From Acidimicrobiaceae bacterium (lineage in GTDB: Bacteria > Actinomycetota > Acidimicrobiia > Acidimicrobiales > UBA10347), in the NCBI GenBank assembly GCA_003485885.1, contig DNHM01000143.1:285-7008 (forward strand): a DNA stretch of 6,724 nucleotides. The letters run 5' to 3'. Below are positions 1 through 4,861 of this stretch, piece by piece. Positions within the stretch are counted from its first letter, which is position 1; every line of letters starts with the position of its first letter. The notes beneath the pieces were generated by a model. That model had not been told where the DNA came from and did not search any database. It worked only from the letters and a program-made list of their open reading frames with translations. The translations under genes and the position numbers were made by a program.

Positions 1-381
1 CACATGACCAAGCAGATGACCCCTGGCATTCTGTGAAACGGGCACACCCATGTGCAGACCCATACCCCAGTAGATGAACGCAGCTTGACGCTCGGTCAGA
101 TCATCGATCGGTAGACCACGCAGAAGCCAAAAGCCCCGGCCTCGATCGAGTTCCTGGGCCAGCGCCTCCAGCCGGGCACCCAGCAGGGGCAGCTGGAAGT
201 CCTCGGTTGTCATGGCAAGCATCGCGGTTCCAGCTGACTCGACCGCGGCGAGCGCCGTCATGAGTTCTGCAATTTCGGTGTCGGTCAGCAACTCGACCCA
301 GCCGTCATCGTCTTGGAGATCACGGCCGTACCATGCAGCAGGACCAGAGATGGTTTTGATCGATTCGATGGTGTCGCTCAC
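1..381 (-). CDS. TauD/TfdA-like Fe(II)/2-oxoglutarate dioxygenase, N-terminal part (cut by left edge)
   Basis: The visible 127 residues are the N-terminal part of a TauD/TfdA-fold (clavaminate synthase-like) oxygenase. This family uses Fe(II), O2 and 2-oxoglutarate to hydroxylate small organic substrates in the cytosol. The recognisable pieces are SGPAAWYGRDL near residues 12-22, GRGFWLLRGLPIDDL at 81-95, and an IYWGMGLHMGVPVSQNARG block at 103-121, which I associate with this subfamily. The HxD...H iron ligands would lie further on, beyond the window, so catalytic competence cannot be judged. The start is GTG at 381-379. No ATG, GTG or TTG lies between it and the upstream in-frame stop, and AGAGGGG sits 5 nt upstream. 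It follows the tetR gene on the same strand after an 86-bp gap, so co-transcription is possible but not shown. The substrate is unknown. Confidence 0.82.
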   Translation of the reverse strand, partial: MSDTIESIKTISGPAAWYGRDLQDDDGWVELLTDTEIAELMTALAAVESAGTAMLAMTTEDFQLPLLGARLEALAQELDRGRGFWLLRGLPIDDLTERQAAFIYWGMGLHMGVPVSQNARGHLLGHV

Positions 382-386
382 GTGGG

Positions 387-393
387 CCCCTCT
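387..393 (-). promoter_or_regulatory. Ribosome binding site of the TauD-like gene
   Basis: On the minus strand AGAGGGG lies 5 nt before GTG 381-379. It fixes the otherwise ambiguous non-ATG start, because the reading frame upstream closes without another usual start codon. Confidence 0.6.
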
Positions 394-407
394 TGTATGT
401 CCATTCA

Positions 408-420
408 GTATGGGCCATAC
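408..420. promoter_or_regulatory. Short palindrome upstream of the TauD-like gene, possible operator
   Basis: GTATGG-G-CCATAC is a perfect inverted repeat with 6-bp arms and one central base, 27-39 bp before the GTG start of the dioxygenase gene. On the minus strand it overlaps a possible -10 (CATACT, 412-407). An imperfect -35 (TGGACT, 436-431) lies 18 bp further upstream. A regulator binding here could control the dioxygenase separately from tetR. A 13-bp palindrome can occur by chance, so this is only a candidate. Confidence 0.3.
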
Positions 421-467
421 CTGTCACAAGAGTCCAGGGAACGCAACGCTCGGCTGTTGCAGAGTCG

Positions 468-1106
468 CTACAGATCTGCTTCAGCGGTAACCGATACCGC
501 TCGCTCGATGATCGATTCAATCTGTCCAGGAACGACACCAAGGAGTCTCAGCATCAGACTGGCGACGCTCATTGCTTCGACATAGGTAGCTTCGCCGAGA
601 ATCACCGAACGCATTGACTGCAAGACAGCTCCGAGAATTGCATCGGTTGACGCGTTGCCAGCCTTGACGTCGAATCGGTCGGCCTCGACACCGTCGATAA
701 TGGCGTCGCTGATCAGTGCCCGCACTCGACCTCGGAAGTCAGGACGACTTGCGACGAGCGTGACGAAGGCCGAGGCCGCCGCGGGGTCAGCGTCGGCCAT
801 ACGAAGCAGTTGCAGAGCACCAATGGCCACCCGCACCGCAGGGTCGTTCTCGATGTCGGTGAGGATCGTCTGGCCAATCTCGATCCCCCGGACGACATCT
901 TGAGCCAGCGCTGCGTAGAAGTCTTCGACCGTCGGGAAATGGTTGTAGAACGTGCCGGTTGCGACGCCGGCAGCCGACGCTATTCCACCCGCCGACATCC
1001 CGGCCGGCCCCTGGTCGGCCAACCGGGTCAGACCAGCGCGCAGGAGTCGGCGCCGGGTTCGCCGACGTTTCGCAGGATACCCATCGGTCGTTTGAGTGAC
1101 TGTCAT
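468..1106 (-). CDS. TetR-family transcriptional repressor, divergent from the PHA operon
   Basis: This is a one-component DNA-binding repressor of the TetR family, 212 aa from the chosen start, normal for the family. A basic stretch (KRRRTRRR, residues 13-20) leads into the DNA-binding domain. The helix-turn-helix is at about 39-57 (GGIASAAGVATGTFYNHF, the classic TetR ending). The remaining 150 or so residues are the helical ligand and dimer domain, too variable to name an inducer. The frame is open up to ATG 1157, which has a weak GGA 5 nt upstream. I prefer ATG 1106 (or GTG 1109) because the longer start would put the divergent promoter region inside the gene and add an atypical N-terminus. 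It is divergent from phaC, so it probably regulates that operon and itself. Pseudomonas loci carry a TetR-type regulator, PhaD, but I see no specific sequence match to PhaD. Confidence 0.88.
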   Translation of the reverse strand: MTVTQTTDGYPAKRRRTRRRLLRAGLTRLADQGPAGMSAGGIASAAGVATGTFYNHFPTVEDFYAALAQDVVRGIEIGQTILTDIENDPAVRVAIGALQLLRMADADPAAASAFVTLVASRPDFRGRVRALISDAIIDGVEADRFDVKAGNASTDAILGAVLQSMRSVILGEATYVEAMSVASLMLRLLGVVPGQIESIIERAVSVTAEADL

Positions 1107-1113
1107 CACTGAT

Positions 1114-1142
1114 GGTGTAGCAACTCCAATTCTGTGTGTCAA
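1114..1142 (-). promoter_or_regulatory. Candidate tetR promoter
   Basis: On the minus strand a perfect -35 consensus TTGACA (1142-1137) is followed after 17 bp by TACACC (1119-1114), which matches only three of six -10 bases. A start point the usual distance downstream falls near 1107, practically on GTG 1109 or ATG 1106. No Shine-Dalgarno precedes those codons. The tetR message may therefore be leaderless, which is common in actinobacteria. The -10 is weak. Confidence 0.4.
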
Positions 1143-1156
1143 ACGCAATATTGACA
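1137..1156. promoter_or_regulatory. Inverted repeat spanning both divergent -35 boxes, likely TetR operator
   Basis: TGTCAA (1137-1142) and TTGACA (1151-1156) form a perfect inverted repeat with 6-bp arms and an 8-bp spacer, giving a 20-bp symmetric site of the size TetR dimers usually occupy. Each arm is at once a -35 hexamer: the right arm for phaC on the plus strand, the left arm for tetR on the minus strand. Binding here would block both promoters. The symmetry is seen directly; binding by the neighbouring repressor is inferred. Confidence 0.5.
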
Positions 1157-1180
1157 TTGTTATCCAAAAATGATTAAAGT
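1151..1180 (+). promoter_or_regulatory. Candidate phaC-phaZ promoter
   Basis: A perfect TTGACA (1151-1156) is followed after 18 bp by TAAAGT (1175-1180), four of six matches to TATAAT. With 17-bp spacing the alternative is TTAAAG (1174-1179). Transcription would begin near 1187, leaving a leader of about 28 nt that holds the ribosome binding site before ATG 1215. It would also exclude the in-frame ATG at 1170 as a start. Confidence 0.5.
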
Positions 1181-1206
1181 GTGCAAAGTTGAACCTAGGT
1201 CCGAAC

Positions 1207-1210
1207 GAGG
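1207..1210 (+). promoter_or_regulatory. Ribosome binding site deciding the phaC start
   Basis: GAGG ends 4 nt before ATG 1215. The upstream in-frame ATG 1170 lacks such a site and lies before the predicted transcription start, so 1215 is preferred. Confidence 0.55.
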
Positions 1211-1214
1211 AACC

Positions 1215-2906
1215 ATGAGTAACAAATCACCAGAGCAACAGACCGATCGCGAGCTGATCTCGGCGACGGTAGACGCCATTACTGCGACCGTGCCGGTTGG
1301 CTTGCAACCTGCACAGGCTTTCTCAGCCGCCGCCCGATTCGCCCAGACGCTCGCGAAACAACCCCAGGTTGTTGCCCGCCGAGCCGCACAACTTGTTACC
1401 GAGCAGGCCAAGGTCTTGGCCGGCACCTCAACCGTCGAGCCTGGCCCGAAAGACCGCCGATTCACCGACGAAGCCTTTCAAGAAAACGCCATGTACAAAC
1501 GCCTCGCTCAGTCCTACCTCGCGATGGATCAACAGGTTCATGGTCTGGTCGCTGATCTCGACATCGACGAGAAGAGCCGGTTGCGCACTGAGTTTCTCGC
1601 TGACCTGATCACCGATGCAATAGCGCCTACGAACACGCTGCTCGGCAACCCGGCAGCGCTTCGCGAAGCCCGAAGGACCAAGGGCCAAAGCGTGCGCGAT
1701 GGGCTGCGTCACTTCGCACACGATGTCAAAGAAAACGGCGGCATGCCATCGATGGTCGACTCTCGGCCATTCACCCCCGGCGATTCTGTGGCTGCCACCG
1801 AAGGCAGCGTGATCTTCCGCAACGAAGTCCTCGAGCTGATCCAGTACGCACCAACCACCACCAAGGTGTTTCAACGCCCGATCGTCGTTGTGCCACCACA
1901 GATCAACAAGTACTACATCCTTGACCTTGCCCCCGGCCGCAGCTTGTTTGAACATCTCGTGGGTGCTGGACACCAGACCTTCGCCATCAGCTGGCGCAAT
2001 CCTGGTCCCGAGCAACGCGACTGGAATCTCGACACCTACTGTGCCGCCATCATCGAAGCCATCGATGCCACACTCGAGATCACCGGAGCCAAGGGCGTGA
2101 ACATGCTCGGCGTCTGCGCTGGTGGAATCACCCAGGCCGCTCTCCTTGGCCATTTCGCTGCTACCGGTGACAAGCGTGTCAGCTCCGCCAGCTTCCTGGT
2201 CACGATCATCGACTGGGACGTGCCTTCCACGATGGGCACGATGATCTCGCGGCCGGTGACCGAAGCCGCCAAACGTCGCAGCCAGCAGCAAGGTGTGCTC
2301 AAGGGCGACGACCTCAACAAGATCTTCGCCTGGCTCCGCCCTAACGACCTGGTATGGAACTACGTCGTCAACAACTACCTCATGGGCCGCAACCCACCAG
2401 CGTTCGACGTGCTCGCGTGGAATGGCGACTCAACGAATCTTCCGGCAGCTCTCCACGCCGACTTCATGGACATCGCCATCACCAATGCCATGACCCACGC
2501 AGACGGTGTCGAGGTCCTCGACACACCCATCGACCTAGGTGCGATCGACTGCCCAAGTTTCGTGGTTGGCGCAGTGACCGATCACATCACACCATGGGAA
2601 GCGTGTTACGAGACGGTCAAGCTGCTCGGCGGTGATTCCGAATTCGTGTTGAGTTCACAGGGTCACATCCAAGCGCTCGTCAATCCAGCCGGCAATCCAA
2701 AGGGCAAGTACTACACCAACCCTGACGTCGCTGAGACAGCCACCGAGTGGCGCGAGAATGCCGTCGAACACGCTGGCAGCTGGTGGGACCATTGGACGAA
2801 GTGGCTCACGCCGCAGGGCGGCCGTAAAGTCAACGCCCCAACCAAGCTCGGCAGCAAGGCTCACCCGCCGATCATGCCAGCGCCCGGCTCCTACGTCCTC
2901 AACTAA
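1215..2906 (+). CDS. phaC: Poly(3-hydroxyalkanoate) synthase, class II-like
   Basis: PhaC polymerises (R)-3-hydroxyacyl-CoA into polyester at the surface of storage granules, releasing CoA. This 563-aa protein has the length of class I/II synthases, which need no PhaE or PhaR partner. The N-terminal PhaC domain covers about residues 70-245 (INKYYILDL at 230-238, SWRNP near 259-263), followed by the alpha/beta-hydrolase core. The lipase-like box GVCAGG gives nucleophile Cys301. Asp456 (in DHITPW) and His484 (in SSQGHIQ) complete the triad. Conserved blocks RPNDLVWNYVVNNYL (375-389), SWWDHWTKWL (522-531) and a terminal APGSYV follow. From memory, these blocks and the MSNK start resemble Pseudomonas PhaC1 more than class I enzymes, and the triad is displaced by five residues from C296/D451/H479 of Pseudomonas sp. 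61-3 PhaC1. It is first in an operon with phaZ. The in-frame ATG at 1170 would add 15 residues. Confidence 0.95.
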   Translation: MSNKSPEQQTDRELISATVDAITATVPVGLQPAQAFSAAARFAQTLAKQPQVVARRAAQLVTEQAKVLAGTSTVEPGPKDRRFTDEAFQENAMYKRLAQSYLAMDQQVHGLVADLDIDEKSRLRTEFLADLITDAIAPTNTLLGNPAALREARRTKGQSVRDGLRHFAHDVKENGGMPSMVDSRPFTPGDSVAATEGSVIFRNEVLELIQYAPTTTKVFQRPIVVVPPQINKYYILDLAPGRSLFEHLVGAGHQTFAISWRNPGPEQRDWNLDTYCAAIIEAIDATLEITGAKGVNMLGVCAGGITQAALLGHFAATGDKRVSSASFLVTIIDWDVPSTMGTMISRPVTEAAKRRSQQQGVLKGDDLNKIFAWLRPNDLVWNYVVNNYLMGRNPPAFDVLAWNGDSTNLPAALHADFMDIAITNAMTHADGVEVLDTPIDLGAIDCPSFVVGAVTDHITPWEACYETVKLLGGDSEFVLSSQGHIQALVNPAGNPKGKYYTNPDVAETATEWRENAVEHAGSWWDHWTKWLTPQGGRKVNAPTKLGSKAHPPIMPAPGSYVLN

Positions 2907-2923
2907 CACACGGTCCAACGATT

Positions 2924-2927
2924 GGAG
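2924..2927 (+). promoter_or_regulatory. Ribosome binding site before phaZ, close to a TTG start
   Basis: GGAG lies only 3 nt before TTG 2931 and 15 nt before the in-frame GTG 2943. Neither spacing is ideal. TTG is the better candidate, but the combination suggests modest initiation, or re-initiation after phaC. Confidence 0.4.
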
Positions 2928-2930
2928 TGA

Positions 2931-3791
2931 TTGACTAACAACGTGCCTGGACAAACGACAGTGAAAACAAAGTCGACCATGGTCTCGGTCGGCACACAAC
3001 GACTGCGGGTCACCGTCGAGAACCCCGGTGCTGGTCAACCACTGCTCCTCATTAATGGCATTGGTGCCACCGGCGACCTCTTCGATCCGTTCCGCCAGCA
3101 TTTCTCTGATCGGGAAACCATCGCGTTCGACGCGCCTGGCGTGGGTGGAAGCCCCACACCGATTCTGCCGTATTCCATGCGCAAACTCGCTGGCACCGTT
3201 GCCGGCCTCGTCGACGAGTTGGGTCACTCCCGGGTCGACGTCCTCGGACTGAGCTGGGGCGGTGCACTTGCACAAGAGTTCGCCCATCGCCAGCCCGGCA
3301 TGGTCCGGCGACTGATTCTCACGGCGACCATGCCGGGTGTTACCAGCGTGCCGGGGCGACCCGCAGCGGTAGCGACGCTGATATCGCCAATGCGTTACTA
3401 CTCACCCGAGTACCTCAAGCGAGTAGCGCCCACGTTGTACGGCGGAGCAATTCGCGACAATCCCGATCTACTCGATGAACATGCACGACAACGCGCTGCC
3501 CGACCACCCAGCACGGTTGGCTACATCCATCAATTGAGCGCCATCCAGCGTTGGTCCAGCCTCCCTTGGCTGCATCGTCTCCCCCACCGCTCCTTGGTGC
3601 TGGCCGGTGACGACGACCCGATCGTTCGACTCGTCAACGCCCGGATCCTGGCCTCCCGCATTCCTGATGCCCGGCTGCACGTTGTCGAAGGTGGTGGCCA
3701 TCTGTTCTTGTTCACCCGGGCCAAAGAATTGGCCGACATCGTCGCCGACTTCCTCGACTCAGGAGCATCGAAGGCCAATCGACAGCTCTAG
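2931..3791 (+). CDS. phaZ: Intracellular PHA depolymerase, alpha/beta hydrolase fold
   Basis: The 286-aa protein is an alpha/beta hydrolase resembling the intracellular medium-chain-length PHA depolymerase of Pseudomonas, which releases hydroxyalkanoic acids from native granules. The shared blocks I recognise are LLLINGIGATGDLFDPF (38-54), IAFDAPGVGGSPTP (64-77), LGLSWGGALAQEFAH (105-119), APTLYGGAIRDNP (166-178) and LVLAGDDDP (222-230). The predicted triad is Ser108 (in GLSWGG), Asp229 (in GDDDP) and His257 (in GGGHLFL). This is close to Ser102/Asp221/His248 of the P. putida enzyme. No signal peptide is visible, which fits a cytosolic granule enzyme. It starts 24 bp after the phaC stop, so synthase and depolymerase are probably on one transcript. 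The start is uncertain: TTG 2931 has GGAG close by, while GTG 2943 and ATG 2979 are alternatives. A general alpha/beta hydrolase is the fallback, but the context makes PhaZ likely. Confidence 0.88.
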   Translation: MTNNVPGQTTVKTKSTMVSVGTQRLRVTVENPGAGQPLLLINGIGATGDLFDPFRQHFSDRETIAFDAPGVGGSPTPILPYSMRKLAGTVAGLVDELGHSRVDVLGLSWGGALAQEFAHRQPGMVRRLILTATMPGVTSVPGRPAAVATLISPMRYYSPEYLKRVAPTLYGGAIRDNPDLLDEHARQRAARPPSTVGYIHQLSAIQRWSSLPWLHRLPHRSLVLAGDDDPIVRLVNARILASRIPDARLHVVEGGGHLFLFTRAKELADIVADFLDSGASKANRQL

Positions 3792-3817
3792 GGGCCATCA
3801 GCACTGCGGCCCCGAGA
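3787..3817. terminator. Hairpin between convergent phaZ and dinB-like genes
   Basis: GGGGCC (3791-3796) and GGCCCC (3808-3813) form a 6-bp GC stem around an 11-nt loop. After one A/G mismatch, TCT (3787-3789) pairs with AGA (3815-3817). The stem overlaps the phaZ stop codon and lies just before the end of the opposing gene, so it could stop transcription in both directions. No T-run follows, so it is an atypical candidate. Confidence 0.45.
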
Positions 3818-3826
3818 TCTCTTCGC

Positions 3827-4336
3827 TCAGCCGGCCAACGCATGGCGCATGGTCGACGTCATGTACGGCAGGTAGGTCAACTTGAGCGCTGCCAGGATCT
3901 GCTGGAGATGGTCTTGATCATGAAATGGCCACTCGTGCACGAAATCGTTCGCTTCGAAGATCCGCCCTTCGTGATAGGACGCCGACTTCGCCAGGTCCGA
4001 TGGCGTGAGACTGCGCAAGAACTCAGCCGAGGTGGCCCGCTCTGCCGCCAGTTCGTCTAGCAACATATCGAATGGCTCTGCTGCGAAATCTCGTGCGTTG
4101 ATTGCTTTCCATGCATCGAAGCTGGCAATTTCGGGCTCACCGGCAACGATGGCCTCGATCCGGTTACGAAACGCATCTGAGTCGCACGCGATGAGATGGC
4201 CGATCACTTCGAGTGGGCACCATTCGCCTGGCGCCGGTCGCAGAGCCAACGTGTCGTGATCGAACGGCTCAAGCAGCGCTCGCAATACTGCGGGCCCGCT
4301 TTGCAGGGTGTCGGCTATCTGGTTCACATGAGTCAC
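3827..4336 (-). CDS. DinB-family (DinB/YfiT-like) four-helix protein
   Basis: The 169-aa product has the DinB_2/YfiT-like four-helix bundle pattern. WCPLEVIGHLIACD at residues 39-52 matches the usual W-x-x-x-E-V-x-G-H-L signature with His47. FVHEWPFHDQDHLQQI at 132-147 supplies His139 and His143, which together form the typical three-histidine metal site. Members include thiol-dependent transferases (mycothiol- or bacillithiol-S-transferases) and many proteins of unknown role, so the reaction cannot be given. The start is GTG 4336-4334, chosen because AAGGAA lies 6 nt upstream. An upstream TTG at 4363 would add nine residues and lacks a comparable site. The gene converges with phaZ and diverges from the small gene at 4439. 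In an actinobacterium a mycothiol link is plausible but unproven. Confidence 0.82.
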   Translation of the reverse strand: MTHVNQIADTLQSGPAVLRALLEPFDHDTLALRPAPGEWCPLEVIGHLIACDSDAFRNRIEAIVAGEPEIASFDAWKAINARDFAAEPFDMLLDELAAERATSAEFLRSLTPSDLAKSASYHEGRIFEANDFVHEWPFHDQDHLQQILAALKLTYLPYMTSTMRHALAG

Positions 4337-4342
4337 GGTCGG

Positions 4343-4348
4343 TTCCTT
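4343..4348 (-). promoter_or_regulatory. Ribosome binding site deciding the DinB-family gene start
   Basis: AAGGAA on the minus strand lies 6 nt before GTG 4336, an ideal spacing. It lies downstream of the alternative TTG 4363, which argues against that longer form. Confidence 0.55.
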
Positions 4349-4424
4349 GCGTCGACCGGACAATAGCCCGACACCCGGCTACATCGACGTGTGCCGCTGT
4401 ACCGTTTACAACACCTACAAGGTG

Positions 4425-4429
4425 AAGGA
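4425..4429 (+). promoter_or_regulatory. Ribosome binding site deciding the start of the 120-aa gene
   Basis: AAGGA ends 9 nt before ATG 4439. It supports that start over the in-frame GTG 4391, which would add 16 residues. Confidence 0.5.
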
Positions 4430-4438
4430 CAACTGATC

Positions 4439-4801
4439 ATGCGCAAGTACTGGTTACTCGACCAACATGGCGAGGATGGACCAACGGCTCTCGTTGAGAC
4501 CAACGGCAGCATGCACATCGTCCGCATCCTGCGATTCGGCCCCGGCATCACCGAACTCGAAGCCCAGCAGGAGATTCAAGATCGAGTGATGGGCAAAATG
4601 GCCCCGACCTTGAAGCCACTTGTCGACGGAAACTCAATCGAGGTCGAGAGTGTCTTGCCCCACGAGGATCTACCAGGCAACGCCAAGGCCGGATCGAAGA
4701 AGCTCAACCGCTCCGATCGACGAAGCAGCGGCCAACGAGGCAGCTCCGAGAACATAACTACCGGCAAACCTGACCGCTCTGGCGGCCGAGGCGATCGCTA
4801 G
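4439..4801 (+). CDS. Small protein of unknown function with a basic, probably disordered tail
   Basis: I do not recognise this 120-aa protein. Residues 1-75 look like a small folded domain: a start MRKYWLLDQHGEDGP, a hydrophobic stretch HIVRILRFGPG at 26-36, an acidic helix-like segment TELEAQQEIQDRVMG at 38-52, and a further strand-like IEVESVLP at 67-74. From about residue 78 to the end it is low in hydrophobics and rich in Lys, Arg, Ser, Gly and Asn, as in disordered nucleic-acid- or surface-binding tails. There is no signal peptide or membrane segment. ATG 4439 is preferred for its AAGGA site. The ORF is backed by codon structure that stays open to TAG 4799-4801 and by a strong hairpin just after it. 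It is divergent from the DinB-family gene. A link to the PHA genes is possible only by proximity. Confidence 0.65.
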   Translation: MRKYWLLDQHGEDGPTALVETNGSMHIVRILRFGPGITELEAQQEIQDRVMGKMAPTLKPLVDGNSIEVESVLPHEDLPGNAKAGSKKLNRSDRRSSGQRGSSENITTGKPDRSGGRGDR

Positions 4802-4814
4802 CGAACACCGTCAT

Positions 4815-4859
4815 CGATATGTTGACACTCGCGTCGTGAACGTGGGTGTCAACATCTCG
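4815..4859. terminator. Long bidirectional hairpin between convergent genes
   Basis: ATGTTGACAC (4819-4828) and GTGTCAACAT (4846-4855) are perfect 10-bp inverted repeats. Inside them TCGCGT (4829-4834) pairs with ACGTGG (4840-4845), using two G-T wobbles, leaving a 5-nt loop. Outside, CGA (4815-4817) pairs with TCG (4857-4859) after one mismatch. The hairpin fills the 60-bp gap between the stop codons of two convergent genes and is nearly symmetric, so it probably ends transcription from both sides. It lacks a clear T-run, as is frequent in actinobacteria. Confidence 0.72.
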
Positions 4860-4861
4860 TT

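Noticed and set aside
443..460. GCAAC...GTTGC hairpin after the tetR stop
   Set aside because: Only five base pairs with an 8-nt loop and no T-run; too weak to call a terminator.
1095..1110. AGTGA-6 bp-TCACT inverted repeat over the tetR start
   Set aside because: Arms are only 5 bp and largely inside the coding start; the TGTCAA/TTGACA site is the better operator candidate.
1193..1200. ACCTAGGT palindrome in the phaC leader
   Set aside because: Only 8 bp with poor flanking symmetry, and the same word also occurs inside phaC near 2533-2540, so chance is likely.
1170..1214. Longer phaC start at ATG 1170
   Set aside because: No Shine-Dalgarno, lies upstream of the predicted transcription start, and adds 15 residues not expected in the family. 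ATG 1215 has GAGG and begins with MSNK as in Pseudomonas PhaC1.
1428..2291. Long minus-strand open frame (287 codons) opposite phaC
   Set aside because: It lies wholly antisense to a well-supported phaC, has no recognisable domain, and is explained by the codon bias of the real gene.
2655..3287. Minus-strand open frame across the phaC-phaZ junction
   Set aside because: Antisense to two real genes, with no recognisable motif.
4412..4424. CACCT-ACA-AGGTG inverted repeat before the 120-aa gene
   Set aside because: Short arms and no matching promoter; could be an operator but cannot be separated from chance.
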